DNA of 64,000 bases from contig NZ_QMKQ01000015.1 of assembly GCF_003287975.1 (NCBI RefSeq), forward strand, positions 1 through 64,000, read 5' to 3'. The translations under genes and the position numbers were made by a program. This document shows positions 26,752 to 35,595 of this stretch, one piece after another (the first letter of the stretch is position 1; each line of letters starts with the position of its first letter). The DNA comes from Arthrobacter sp. AQ5-05 (GTDB lineage Bacteria > Actinomycetota > Actinomycetes > Actinomycetales > Micrococcaceae). Below the pieces are notes generated by a model. It had not been told where the DNA came from, searched no databases, and saw only the letters and a program-made list of their open reading frames with translations.

Positions 26752-27026
26752 CGCTTCTGTGGATAACGGATGCCGGATTCACCGGTTTCGGGATCGCCGA
26801 GGGGCAAAAACAAGAGTGGTCCGCGATGACTCCAAGTTTTGGAATCTTTGCGGACCACTCTTACGTTTCGACCTGAGGCCTTGTGGGCCAACCCGTAGCC
26901 CGGCCTGGATCCGGTCCAGCTACAAGGGTCTGCTCCCCGTAGCTTGTGACCTTGGCTGAGCTTCTAACAACCACTAAAGCAACAACCGGGCATACCGTGC
27001 AACACAGTTGGGTATCACTGATCATT
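26752..27026. other. Intergenic region with a long inverted repeat
   Basis: No gene. It contains a perfect 13-bp inverted repeat, AAGAGTGGTCCGC at 26812-26824 and its complement at 26850-26862, with a 25-base loop. A further structured stretch follows, CCTTGT at about 26880 pairing with ACAAGG near 26925. On the minus strand the first hairpin is followed by GTTTTTGC, like a terminator, but no minus-strand gene lies upstream. Confidence 0.55.
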
Positions 27027-27074
27027 TTGACTAACATGGAGCGGTAGCTACCGAACAACTTGGTCAGTCTGACC
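27027..27074 (+). promoter_or_regulatory. Promoter and palindromic operators of the AsnC gene
   Basis: TTGACT (27027-27032) and TACCGA (27049-27054), spacer 16, form a plausible promoter. CGGTAGCTACCG (27042-27053) is a perfect 12-bp palindrome over the -10, and GGTCAG-T-CTGACC (27062-27074) lies just downstream. Autoregulation by the AsnC protein is likely. Confidence 0.45.
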
Positions 27075-27096
27075 GAACCTAGGCGAAGGAGCCGGA

Positions 27097-27573
27097 ATGA
27101 CGCCGGAATCGTACCAACTGGATGATACTGACAGGCGCATTCTCTTGGCCCTGGACGAGGATCCCCGCGTTCCCACCATGATGCTGGCACAGCGCCTCGG
27201 CTTGGCCCGAGGAACCGTCCAGACCCGCATGGAACGTCTGGCCAGCTCCGGCGCCTTGCGCCCGAACTCGAGCCGCGTGAAGCCCGCCTCGGTCGGACGC
27301 GGCGTCTCGGCCGTCGTCAGCGCCGAGCTTGACCAGTCGCACCTGGAGGAAGCCATCGCGGCGTTGAGCCTCATTCCCGAGGTCCTCGAATGCGTCGCTC
27401 CGGCCGGGGACACCGACCTGCTGATCCGGGCTGTCGCCACCGATCCGGATGACCTCTACCGGGTCAGCGAGGAAATCCGGCTGTGCCCGGGAATCACCAG
27501 GACCTCCACCTCGATGATCCTGCGCGACGTGATCCCCTACCGCACCACCGCACTGCTCGACCACCTGAGCTAA
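27097..27573 (+). CDS. Lrp/AsnC-family regulator
   Basis: 158 residues. The AsnC HTH (LDDTDRRILLALDEDPRVPTMMLAQRLGLARGTVQTRMERL) is followed by the RAM effector domain (SVGRGVSAVVSAELDQ...VLECVAPAGDTDLLIRAVATD). AAGGAG lies 5-6 bases before the ATG. RidA follows on the same strand with about 107 bases between, so amino-acid sensing linked to enamine detoxification is possible but unproven. Confidence 0.92.
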   Translation: MTPESYQLDDTDRRILLALDEDPRVPTMMLAQRLGLARGTVQTRMERLASSGALRPNSSRVKPASVGRGVSAVVSAELDQSHLEEAIAALSLIPEVLECVAPAGDTDLLIRAVATDPDDLYRVSEEIRLCPGITRTSTSMILRDVIPYRTTALLDHLS

Positions 27574-27679
27574 CCGGCCGAAACATGCCCGGCAAGGTTC
27601 AGGCGACCTTGTCCTTGATGCCCTAGTCTTTTTCCGGGCGGCGTTTTGCCGTCCGCACCACATCTGATTGAGGAGCATC

Positions 27680-28075
27680 ATGGGCACTTCGGGCCTTACG
27701 AACATCGACGTCGCAGGAATCACCACCGAGGCAAGCCCGTTCCCGAGCGCCACCCGCGCCGGAGACCTGGTTTTCGTTTCGGGCATGGTCTCCAAGGACG
27801 AAAACAAGGTCTTGGTCGGATCCGGCGACATCTACGCGCAAACTGTCCAGACGCTCAAGAACCTGCGCACCGTCCTGGCCGCCTACGACCTCGGGCTCGA
27901 TGCGGTCGCCACGGCGACGGTCTACATCAACGACGCGGCCATGGCCGGGGAATACAACCGTGCCTGGGTCGACACCTTCGGCACCCACCGCCCGTCGCGC
28001 GCCACCATCGTTGCGCCGCTGCTCGCCCCCGAGCTGCTGGTCGAGGTCCAGGCCACTGCCTGGGCGGGCAACTAG
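27680..28075 (+). CDS. RidA-family enamine/imine deaminase
   Basis: 131 residues of the RidA/YjgF trimer family, which hydrolyses reactive enamines formed by PLP enzymes. Visible motifs are FVSGMVS, NLRTVLAAYDLGLDAVATATVYIND and the C-terminal RATIVAPLLAPELLVEVQATA. RATI here stands where active RidA proteins carry an Arg-containing R-x-x-V segment, so activity is plausible. The ATG at 27680 follows GAGGAG. TAGTCT near 27624 is a likely -10. Confidence 0.9.
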   Translation: MGTSGLTNIDVAGITTEASPFPSATRAGDLVFVSGMVSKDENKVLVGSGDIYAQTVQTLKNLRTVLAAYDLGLDAVATATVYINDAAMAGEYNRAWVDTFGTHRPSRATIVAPLLAPELLVEVQATAWAGN

Positions 28076-28106
28076 CCCTCTCGCAGGACATTGGCTTGCA
28101 GGGACG

Positions 28107-28147
28107 CGAAGGACCGATCCCAACTATTGATTGGAGCCGGTCCTTCG
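28107..28147. terminator. Convergent terminator between ridA and acyl-CoA dehydrogenase
   Basis: Arms CGAAGGACCG and CGGTCCTTCG, with a further pairing stem inside, in the gap between two converging genes. No clear T run on either side. Confidence 0.6.
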
Positions 28148-28243
28148 TGTCCTCGTAGTGCCAGGGGAAACCCTATCCCCGAGGGCATAGGCTCCACGAC
28201 CCCAGCCACGGTGGCCGGGCTCGGCCCATCCCGCGCGGCGAGC

Positions 28244-29380
28244 CTACTTCTCCACGGCCAGGCGCCCGATGACCAGCCGCATGATTTCGTTGCTGCCCTC
28301 AAGGATCTGGTGCACGCGCAGGTCGCGGACGATCTTCTCGATTCCGTATTCGGACAGGTAGCCATAGCCGCCGTGTAGTTGCAGGGCCGTGTTTGCGGCG
28401 TTGAACCCGGCGTCCGTGGCCACCAGCTTGGCCATCGCGCAGAGCCTGACCGTATCCGCGGTGCCGCGTTCCAAGGCGTCTGCGGCGCGCCAGATCATGG
28501 TCCGGGCGATTTCGAGTTCGGTTTCCATGTCGGCGATGGCAAAGAGCAGCGCCTGCTGCCCGATCAGTGGCTTGCCGAAGGCCTCGCGTTCCTTCAGGTA
28601 GGCCACGGATTTGTCCAGCGCGGACTGTCCGCCGCCAACCGAGCACGCACCGATGTTCACCCGGCCGCCATTGAGTCCCTTCATGGCGATCCCGAAACCC
28701 GTCCCCTCCTCGCCGAGGCGGTTGCCCACGGGGATCCTGACGTTTTCCATGACCACCTGGCGGGTGGGCTGGGCGTTCCAGCCCATCTTTGCCTCCAGCG
28801 CCCCGAAGGACAGGCCCTCGGTGCCGTCCGGGACGAGGAAGGCCGTGATCCCGGCGCTGCCGGTGTCGGCGGTCCGTGCCATCACCAGGTACACACCCGA
28901 GGTCCCGGCGCCGGAAATGAATTGCTTGGTCCCGTTGAGCACGTAGGAATCCCCGTCGAGCACCGCCCGGGTGCTCAGTGCCGCGGCATCCGAGCCGACG
29001 CCGGGTTCGGTCAGGCAGTAGCTGCCAAGCATTTCCATGGTGCACAACTGCGGAACCCAGGCCGCGCGCTGCTCGTCGTTGCCGAAGCGGTCGATCATCC
29101 ACGCGACCATGTTGTGGATGGAGATGTAGGCGGCGATCGTCGGGTCGGCCTTGGACAGCTCCTCGAAGATCAGCGCGGCGTCCAGCCGGCTCATGCCCGA
29201 TCCCCCGAAGTCCTCGCGGACATAGATCCCGCCCATGCCCAGCTCCCCGGCCTGTGCCAGCACATCGACGGGGAAGTGGTGGTCCCGGTCCCAGGCTGCT
29301 GCATATGGTGCGATGTTCTCGGCGGCGAAGTCGGCCACCATCTCGACAATGGCCTTTTGGTCTTCGGTGAGTTCGAACAT
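28244..29380 (-). CDS. Acyl-CoA dehydrogenase, isobutyryl-CoA dehydrogenase-like
   Basis: 378-residue ACAD. It has the usual helical N-domain, YCLTEPGVGSDAAALSTRA and FISGAGTSGVYLVMART in the middle beta domain, and the C-terminal ILEGSNEIMRLVIGR with the catalytic-base Glu region. Overall pattern and length are like ACAD8 (isobutyryl-CoA, valine breakdown), but the acyl specificity is inferred. The ATG at 29380 follows AGGAG. It is the last gene of an operon with EtfBA and a cytochrome b, which would take its electrons. Confidence 0.93.
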   Translation of the reverse strand: MFELTEDQKAIVEMVADFAAENIAPYAAAWDRDHHFPVDVLAQAGELGMGGIYVREDFGGSGMSRLDAALIFEELSKADPTIAAYISIHNMVAWMIDRFGNDEQRAAWVPQLCTMEMLGSYCLTEPGVGSDAAALSTRAVLDGDSYVLNGTKQFISGAGTSGVYLVMARTADTGSAGITAFLVPDGTEGLSFGALEAKMGWNAQPTRQVVMENVRIPVGNRLGEEGTGFGIAMKGLNGGRVNIGACSVGGGQSALDKSVAYLKEREAFGKPLIGQQALLFAIADMETELEIARTMIWRAADALERGTADTVRLCAMAKLVATDAGFNAANTALQLHGGYGYLSEYGIEKIVRDLRVHQILEGSNEIMRLVIGRLAVEK

Positions 29381-29433
29381 TCTCGGCTCCTGGGTCGTCG
29401 GTGGCGGGCGGATGGACGGAAGGTGTTTTTTGG

Positions 29434-30366
29434 CTACTTGCCGACCTTGCCGGTCAGCGAGGCCAGCGGGCGCAGGAAGACGGGTTGGGCCAGGAACCAG
29501 ACGCCCACAATCACCACGATGGACACCGCGAAGATGATGAGCCCGGCGAACCCTGCCGAGTCGTTGGCCGCGTACATGTGGTTCAGGTTGCGCAGCACCC
29601 CGGTGGCCAGCACCAGGGCCACGTGCACCACGGTGAAGGCAACGAAGTAGATCATGACCGGGAAGTGCAGGGCACGGGCCAGTTCCATCGGGTAGGCCTT
29701 GTTCAGGGCGGCGGCCTTCTTGGGCCAGGCGCCGGACATGCGCAGGCCGGTGGCGATCGCCAGCGGTGCGGCGATGAAGACGGTGACGAAGTAGGCGAGC
29801 ACCTGCAGGGCGTTGTAGTTGACCCAGCCGGTTTCGGTCGGCCAGTGAAGGGACAGGTACTGCAGGCCGGCGGAGAGCGCGTTGGGGAAGATGTCCCAGC
29901 TGGTGGGCACGATCCGGACCCACTGTCCGGAAATAAAGAGCACGATGATGAAGATGATGCCGTTGAGCACCCACAGGGCATCGAGGGTCAGGTGGAACCA
30001 GAGGTCCAGGCTGATCTTCGTCGGGGCGCCCTTGGTGCGGATCGGGCCCTTGTTGTTGCGCACCCAGTGGGCGGCGGGCCGGGTATTGGTGCGCACCTGC
30101 CAGCCGGTGCGCACGATCAGCACCAGGAAGAACACGTTCAGGAAGTGCTGCCAGCCCAGCCAGGCCGGGAAACCGACCGGGGCGCCGGCGGGCAGCGCCG
30201 AGTGCCCGGTGTAGGTTTCCAACCACGTCTTGACCGACTCGAGGCCGACCAGCCAGCGGGCCACGACGACGGCGATGACCAGCAGGACGACCAGGGACCC
30301 GGCGATGATGCCGGCTCGTGCCCAGGTATTGGTGGCCTGCTTTTTGGGGGTGGACCGGGCCGTCAT
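29434..30366 (-). CDS. Cytochrome b561/b6-like membrane protein in an ETF operon
   Basis: 310 residues, about five to six transmembrane helices. His residues sit in hydrophobic segments: GWQHFLNVFFLVLIV, LWFHLTLDALWVLNG, and LHFPVMIYFVAFTVVHVALV with two. This suits a di-heme cytochrome b of the b561/FdnI type. It lies between etfA (53-base gap) and the acyl-CoA dehydrogenase (53-base gap). A role in passing ETF electrons to the quinone pool is an attractive inference. The ATG at 30366 (MTARSTPKK) is chosen over an upstream start inside etfA. Confidence 0.78.
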   Translation of the reverse strand: MTARSTPKKQATNTWARAGIIAGSLVVLLVIAVVVARWLVGLESVKTWLETYTGHSALPAGAPVGFPAWLGWQHFLNVFFLVLIVRTGWQVRTNTRPAAHWVRNNKGPIRTKGAPTKISLDLWFHLTLDALWVLNGIIFIIVLFISGQWVRIVPTSWDIFPNALSAGLQYLSLHWPTETGWVNYNALQVLAYFVTVFIAAPLAIATGLRMSGAWPKKAAALNKAYPMELARALHFPVMIYFVAFTVVHVALVLATGVLRNLNHMYAANDSAGFAGLIIFAVSIVVIVGVWFLAQPVFLRPLASLTGKVGK

Positions 30367-30418
30367 CTGTGGTGCCTCGCGTTCGTGGTTTGGATCGTCT
30401 TCGGGGGTGGACCGGGTG

Positions 30419-31387
30419 CTAGGTCCGGGACTTGAGCAGCTCAATCACCTGCGGAACCAGCGTAAAGACATCTCCGACGATCCCCAAGTCGGCGATGTCA
30501 AAGATCGGGGCGTCCTCGTCCTTGTTGATCGCCACGATGGTCTTGGCCGTCTGCATCCCGGCGCGGTGCTGGATGGCCCCGGAGATGCCCAGGGCCACAT
30601 AGAGCTGCGGGGAGACCGACACGCCGGTCTGCCCGACCTGCGCGGTCTGGGTGATGTAGCCGGCGTCGACCGCTGCCCGGGAGGCACCCACTGCACCGCC
30701 AAGTGCGTCGGCGAGCTGCTCGACCAGCACGAAATTCTCCGCCGAGCCCAGGCCGCGTCCGCCGGAGACCACGGTGGCTGCCCCGCGCAGCTCGGGCCGG
30801 GCGGACTCTTCCGGGGCATCGGCAAAGGAGGTCACGGTTGCGCTGCGGGTGGCGGGCGGCGCCAGGGCCACCGCGTTGAGCGTTCCGGCGGCCGGGGCTG
30901 CAGACTCGTCGATGGCACCCGGGCGCAGCGTGATGATGGGCAGGGCGCCGGAGACCCGGGCGCGGACGGTGTAGCCGCCGCCGAAAACCGAGTGCTCCGT
31001 GACGATGCCGGCGTCCGTGGTCGCGGCGTCAACGACGTCGGCCAGCAGGCCGCCGCCGGTGCGCACGGCCAGGCGTGCGGCAGCCTCGCGCCCGTCGACC
31101 GAGGCAGCCACGAGCACCGCGGCCGGTTCGTGGGCCGCCACGGCGTCGGCAAGGGCGTCGACCAGCGGGGTGATGAGTGTGCCGTTGGCCCCGGGGACCT
31201 GGACCGCGTGGATCGTGGCGGCACCAAGGTCGGCCAGCTGCGCCGCGGCGGCTGGGTCCAAGACGGTTTCGGAGGCGGTGACGGCCACGGGGGTGCCCAG
31301 CCGGGCGGCGACGGCCAGCAGGCCGCGGGCCGATGCGGCCAGGTGTCCGGTGTGGGTCAGTTCAACCAGTGCCAGGATGTTTGCCAT
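30419..31387 (-). CDS. etfA: Electron transfer flavoprotein subunit alpha
   Basis: 322 residues. The C-terminal FAD domain is clear: [22 protein letters not shown], then [27 protein letters not shown], and [23 protein letters not shown]. The N-terminal half is the variable alpha/beta lobe. The ATG has AAGGAAC upstream. It follows etfB by 15 bases in one operon. Confidence 0.95.
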   Translation of the reverse strand: MANILALVELTHTGHLAASARGLLAVAARLGTPVAVTASETVLDPAAAAQLADLGAATIHAVQVPGANGTLITPLVDALADAVAAHEPAAVLVAASVDGREAAARLAVRTGGGLLADVVDAATTDAGIVTEHSVFGGGYTVRARVSGALPIITLRPGAIDESAAPAAGTLNAVALAPPATRSATVTSFADAPEESARPELRGAATVVSGGRGLGSAENFVLVEQLADALGGAVGASRAAVDAGYITQTAQVGQTGVSVSPQLYVALGISGAIQHRAGMQTAKTIVAINKDEDAPIFDIADLGIVGDVFTLVPQVIELLKSRT

Positions 31388-31402
31388 GGAAAGTTCCTTA
31401 TG

Positions 31403-32167
31403 CTAGATCAGGCGCCGGGAGGCGAGGAAGTCGACGAGTTCGGCGGCAGCGTTCCCGTCGTCGGTGATCTTGGCCCCTGCGGTGCGGGCGGGGCGCTTGG
31501 AGACTTCAAGCACGGTGCTGGCCGCCCTGGTCTCCCCGCCGAGTTCCGTGGCGGACAGGGTTTCCACGGGCTTGCGCTTGGCGCCCAGGATGCCCTTGAA
31601 GTTGGGGAAGCGTGCTTCGGGGAAGCGTTCGGTCACGGTGATGATGGCGGGGTAGGTCGCGACGACCTCCTGGGTGCCGGATTCGTTCTGCCGACGGCCG
31701 CTGACCGAGCCGCTGCCGATCTCCGCTGAAACCAGGGAGCCGAGCATGGGCAGGGAAAGGTGTTCTGCGACCATGGCCGGGAGCATGCCGGCGCGCCCGT
31801 CGGTGGACTCGTTGCCGGCGATGACCAGGTCCGCACCGGTCTCGCGCAGCGCGGCGGCCAGCATCCTGGCGGTGAGCACCAGGTCGGCCCCGGCCAGGAG
31901 GTCGTCCAGCACGTGGATCCCGGAATCAGCGCCCATCGACAGTGCCTTGCGGATGGACTTGGCCGTGTCGGCCGGCCCCATGGACACGACCACCACCTCG
32001 GTGGACTTGTCCTGGTCCTTGACCGCCAGGGCCAGTTCCAGGGCGCGCTCGGTGATCTCGTCGATCACCGGGTCGCTTGCCCCGCGGTCCACCCGTCCGC
32101 TGCCCGGATCCAGGATCCGCTCCTCGGCGGTGTCCGGAACCTGCTTGATCAAAACCGCGATCTTCAT
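31403..32167 (-). CDS. etfB: Electron transfer flavoprotein subunit beta
   Basis: 254 residues. MKIAVLIKQVPDTAEERILDP opens the AMP-binding beta subunit. VIAGNESTDGRAGMLPAMVAEHL and GILGAKRKPVETLSATEL (recognition-loop region) are typical. It accepts electrons from acyl-CoA dehydrogenases as a heterodimer with EtfA. The ATG at 32167 (AAGGGAA upstream) is preferred to one 11 codons earlier. It is the first gene of the operon, downstream of a 28-bp palindrome. Confidence 0.95.
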   Translation of the reverse strand: MKIAVLIKQVPDTAEERILDPGSGRVDRGASDPVIDEITERALELALAVKDQDKSTEVVVVSMGPADTAKSIRKALSMGADSGIHVLDDLLAGADLVLTARMLAAALRETGADLVIAGNESTDGRAGMLPAMVAEHLSLPMLGSLVSAEIGSGSVSGRRQNESGTQEVVATYPAIITVTERFPEARFPNFKGILGAKRKPVETLSATELGGETRAASTVLEVSKRPARTAGAKITDDGNAAAELVDFLASRRLI

Positions 32168-32228
32168 CCGTGTTCCCTTCCCGGGCGTCGTGTCGTTCAC
32201 TCATTCGCGACTCTACTGGGAAGGACCA

Positions 32229-32256
32229 AAATTTACTAGGTCTTCCTAGTAAATTT
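32229..32256. promoter_or_regulatory. Perfect 28-bp palindromic operator before etfB
   Basis: Arms AAATTTACTAGG (32229-32240) and CCTAGTAAATTT (32245-32256) with spacer TCTT. It is AT-rich in a GC-rich region and lies 62 bases upstream of the etfB start. The size and symmetry suit a TetR- or MarR-type repressor; the regulator is not next to it. Confidence 0.65.
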
Positions 32257-32345
32257 GCCGCAACGTCGCCCACCGCTTTTCTCCTGGATTCAACCCCCGG
32301 CCTGCGCCGGCGGTGTTTCACCAAGGTGCCCTAGAAAGGCAAAGA

Positions 32346-32375
32346 CCTTCCCCCGCGCCAGGGCGGGGGAAGGTT
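32346..32375 (-). terminator. Terminator of idi
   Basis: On the minus strand ACCTTCCCCCGC pairs with GCGGGGGAAGGT around a 6-base loop, followed by CTTTGCCTTTCT. It lies 23 bases after the idi stop. Confidence 0.75.
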
Positions 32376-32397
32376 GGAGGGCGGTGCCGGGCACCGA

Positions 32398-32928
32398 TCA
32401 GGGGCGGGGGCTATCCAGCGATCCCTGGCCGATCTGTTCCAGCAGCCATGGGGAGAAGGCGAAGGGCGCGGCCAGCGCGGCGGTCTTCAGCGCCAGGGGA
32501 TCGACCCACGCGTATTCGGCGACCTCGTCCGGGTTGGGCGCCAGCTCGGAAGCGACAAGCGCGGAGAAGACCGGGCAGACCTCGTTCTCCACGATTCCGG
32601 AGGCGTCCACTGCGCGGTAGGCGAAGTCCGGAAGCAGCGGGGCGATCGAGGAGATGGTGGTGCCCAGTTCCTGCTCGGCGCGCCGGGCGATGGCATCGGG
32701 AAAGGACTCTCCCTCGCCCGGGTGCCCGCAGAACGAGTTGGTCCACACCCCGGCCCAGGTCTTCTTGGACAGGGCGCGCCGGGTCATCAGGATCCGGCCC
32801 TGGCCATCGTAGAGGTAGCAGGAGAAGGCCAGGTGCAAGGGCGTGTGTGCGGTGTGCACGAGCGCCTTGGATGCCGTTCCGATGCGGGTGCCGTCGTTGG
32901 CCAACAACACCACAAGTTCCTCGCTCAT
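32398..32928 (-). CDS. idi: Isopentenyl-diphosphate delta-isomerase, type 1
   Basis: 176-residue Nudix-fold IDI that interconverts IPP and DMAPP. TWAGVWTNSFCGHPGEGES holds the catalytic Cys, HTPLHLAFSCYLYD a metal-binding region, and GIVENEVCPVF the catalytic Glu. The ATG at 32928 follows GAAAGAGAG. It is monocistronic, and no carotenoid or MEP genes are adjacent. Confidence 0.95.
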   Translation of the reverse strand: MSEELVVLLANDGTRIGTASKALVHTAHTPLHLAFSCYLYDGQGRILMTRRALSKKTWAGVWTNSFCGHPGEGESFPDAIARRAEQELGTTISSIAPLLPDFAYRAVDASGIVENEVCPVFSALVASELAPNPDEVAEYAWVDPLALKTAALAAPFAFSPWLLEQIGQGSLDSPRP

Positions 32929-33029
32929 GACTCTCTTTCTTCGAAGGTGGTTGGGCAATGCCCCCATGCCCCCATCATCCCATGCCCGCCCGGTCCCGGT
33001 TCGTGCTCGCGTTTCGGCCTTAACCAGGA

Positions 33030-33074
33030 GGCTGCCGGTTTGGCGGGGATCAAGTCACCGCCAAACCGGCAGCC
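33030..33074. terminator. Hairpin downstream of the APC permease
   Basis: Perfect 17-bp arms GGCTGCCGGTTTGGCGG and complement with an 11-base loop, starting 26 bases after the permease stop. No T run. Confidence 0.6.
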
Positions 33075-33099
33075 GCTAGGGGTCTTGCCGGGCCAACGC

Positions 33100-34626
33100 C
33101 TACAGCATGCGCTTGAGCGTCTCGCCCTTGAAGAACCCTGGCCGGCGGATGCGCATGTAGAACATCACGCCCACACCCAGGACCAGCACGCCCATGCCCA
33201 GGATGAACACCATGCCCAGCCCGGCGATGTTGGAACCCGACCCGTAGTCCGGGTCCATGGAATCGCGTGCTGTGCTGGCGAACATCACCAGCAGGATCAC
33301 CCCGCCCACCAACGGGGCCAGGAACTTGAAGAAGAAGCCGCGCACGGTGTCGAACGCCTCGCGGCGGAAGTACCAGACGCAGGCCAGTGCGGTGACTCCG
33401 TAGTAGAAGCAGATCATCAGGCCCAGCGCCGTGATGGTGTCCCACAGGGCGTTTTCGCTCAGCAACCGGGTGACCACATAGAACACCGCGGCCGCCGAAC
33501 CGGCGGTGATGGTGGCCGTGGAGGGGGACATGAAGCGCGGGGAGACCTTGCCGAAGCGCTCGGGCAGCGCCTTGTAGTAGCCCATGGCCAGGATGGTGCG
33601 GGCCGGGGACACCAGGGTGGACTGCAGCGAGGCCGCCGAGGAGGACAGGATCGCCAGGGACATCAGGATCGCGAACGGGCCCATGATCGGCCCGGCCAGC
33701 ACCGCGAAGATCGATTCCTGGTTCTCCGGGTTGCCGGCGCCCAGGCCCGTCTCCCCGATGCCCGCGTAGGAGATCACGGCCAGCGAGATGACCATGTAGA
33801 TGCCCATGATGATCAGGATCGTCAGCGTGGCGGCTCGGCCCGGGACCTTGGCCGGGTTGGTGGTTTCCTCGTTCATGGTCAGGGTGACGTCCCAGCCCCA
33901 GAAGATGAAGATCGACAGCGAGACGCCGGCGGCGAAGGCCCCGAAGGACTGCACGGCCATGGGGTTGAACCAGTCCAGCGAGATCGGCGTCGGGTCGAAG
34001 GCGGTGCCGTTGTTCACGTGGCTGAACGCGGCCACGGCGAACCAGGTGAGCACCACGAGCTGGAAGGCGACCAGCGCGTATTGGAACGCCTTGGTGGTTT
34101 GCATGCCGCGGTAGGAGATCCAGCAGGCGGCGGCGATGAACACCAGCGTCGTGGGGATGTTGACCCACAGGTTGCGCGTCAGCTCGGCGATGGCGTCGTT
34201 GCCGGTGAGCTGGGCGATCAGCAGGTAGAAGAAGTCCACCGCGACCGCGGCCAGGTTGGAGAGCACGATGATGGTGGCGGCGATCAAGCCCCAGCCGCCC
34301 ATCCAGCCGATCCAGGGGCCGAAGGCGCGGGTGGCCCAGGTGAACGAGGTGCCGGAGTCCGGCATCGCCGCGTTCAGTTCGCGGTAGCCCAGGGCCACCA
34401 GCAGCATCGGCAGGAACCCGGCCAGGAAGATCGCCGGCAGCTGGGTGCCGACCTCGGCGACCGTAGGGCCCAGGGCAGCGGTCAGGGTGTAGGCGGGGGC
34501 AATGCAGGAGATGCCGATGACCACGGCGCCAAGCACGCCGACGGTGCCCTTGGACAGGCCTTTGTCGCCCAGGCCTGATTCGGCAGCCGCTGTGGCGCGG
34601 GATTCGGTCGCTGTGTCACGACTCAT
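33100..34626 (-). CDS. APC-family amino acid/polyamine permease
   Basis: 508 residues with about 12 transmembrane helices. GISCIAPAYTLTAALGP in TM1 and MPDSGTSFTWATRAFGPWIGWMGGW are the substrate-binding features of APC importers. It sits downstream of a putrescine-oxidase-like gene and a universal stress protein on the same strand, so putrescine or a related amine is the likely substrate. The start is supported by AAGGAA. Confidence 0.88.
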   Translation of the reverse strand: MSRDTATESRATAAAESGLGDKGLSKGTVGVLGAVVIGISCIAPAYTLTAALGPTVAEVGTQLPAIFLAGFLPMLLVALGYRELNAAMPDSGTSFTWATRAFGPWIGWMGGWGLIAATIIVLSNLAAVAVDFFYLLIAQLTGNDAIAELTRNLWVNIPTTLVFIAAACWISYRGMQTTKAFQYALVAFQLVVLTWFAVAAFSHVNNGTAFDPTPISLDWFNPMAVQSFGAFAAGVSLSIFIFWGWDVTLTMNEETTNPAKVPGRAATLTILIIMGIYMVISLAVISYAGIGETGLGAGNPENQESIFAVLAGPIMGPFAILMSLAILSSSAASLQSTLVSPARTILAMGYYKALPERFGKVSPRFMSPSTATITAGSAAAVFYVVTRLLSENALWDTITALGLMICFYYGVTALACVWYFRREAFDTVRGFFFKFLAPLVGGVILLVMFASTARDSMDPDYGSGSNIAGLGMVFILGMGVLVLGVGVMFYMRIRRPGFFKGETLKRML

Positions 34627-34711
34627 GGTTGTATTCCTTCATCCAGGCGGTGCCGCGCCTCCTTCCCTGGCGGGCAGGGGGAAACGCGGCACCGTCATGC
34701 GGTGATTGGTG

Positions 34712-35590
34712 CTAGGAGCGGGCGGGTTCGGACTTGTGGCTCTTGGGAACCACAATCATCGGGACCGGCAGGGTCCGCAGCATGCGTTGGGCAGTGGTGC
34801 CCAGGAAGAGCCGGCGCTTGCGCGCCAGGCGGCTCGAGCCGACGACGGCGACCTCGCCGTCCTCCCAGTCGAGTTCGGCGATGGCATCGTCGATGCCGGC
34901 GCCGGAGGCCACGATGATCTCCGCGGTGACGCCCAGATCCTGAACGACCGCGGCGGCGGTGGCCCGGGCGCGTTCGATGGAGTCTTCCGCTTCCGGAGAC
35001 CCGGCCGTGGCACGGTCCTGGGCCACCAGGGACACCACGCGCAGCGCCAGTTTCTGGTTGCTTGCGGCGGTTGCGGCCGCCTGCACGACGGCGCGGGCAC
35101 CGGGTCGGGTGCCGACGAACGCGGTGATCCGGCTGAGCTTGCCCCCGGCCCGTTCCAGGGACGCGACGGCGCCTGGGGTGCTCATGGCCACCGGGAACGG
35201 CGATGCGTGCAGCAGCGAGCTGGCCACCGAGCCCGGGACAAAGAACCCTGCCACGTGGCGCTTGCGCCCGCCGAGCACGATGACCTGGGCACCGGTTTCC
35301 TTGGCCATGGCGATCAATCCGGCTGCCGGGGAGGCGACCGCGCGGGCGATGACCCGGGCGGTGGGGCCGGCCGGAACCAGCTTGAGCGCTTCCTTGGCCC
35401 AGGCGTCGACCTGGTCCGCCAGGATGGAGGAGTAGCCGTGGTCGCTGCCCGGGTAGGTGGCCGAGAACGGGGTGTCCTCGGGCAGGACAATGGCGATGTC
35501 CAGGTGGGCCGTGGGCCCGCCCAACGCCGCGGCGAGCGCGATGGCCTCCGCGCCGCGGGCGTCGGCTGTGTATCCGATCAAGTAGCGCAT
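34712..35590 (-). CDS. Tandem-domain universal stress protein
   Basis: 292 residues made of two Usp domains (about 1-145 and 150-285). Each ends with the nucleotide-binding loop pattern: GGRKRHVAGFFVPGSVASSLL and GSSRLARKRRLFLGTTAQRML. TVPV-type endings, SPFPVAMS and LPVPMIVVP, follow. The ATG lies 5 bases after the amine oxidase stop and it is followed by the APC permease, so it belongs to the putrescine operon. Actinobacterial amine operons often carry such a protein, but its role there is unclear. Confidence 0.9.
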   Translation of the reverse strand: MRYLIGYTADARGAEAIALAAALGGPTAHLDIAIVLPEDTPFSATYPGSDHGYSSILADQVDAWAKEALKLVPAGPTARVIARAVASPAAGLIAMAKETGAQVIVLGGRKRHVAGFFVPGSVASSLLHASPFPVAMSTPGAVASLERAGGKLSRITAFVGTRPGARAVVQAAATAASNQKLALRVVSLVAQDRATAGSPEAEDSIERARATAAAVVQDLGVTAEIIVASGAGIDDAIAELDWEDGEVAVVGSSRLARKRRLFLGTTAQRMLRTLPVPMIVVPKSHKSEPARS

Positions 35591-35595
35591 GGAAC

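Noticed and set aside
26812-26862. T-box leader
   Set aside because: No tRNA synthetase or amino acid biosynthesis gene follows, and the conserved T-box sequence is absent.
32374-34578. 734-codon plus-strand open frame
   Set aside because: Antisense of idi and the APC permease; His/Gln/Gly/Asp-rich nonsense translation.
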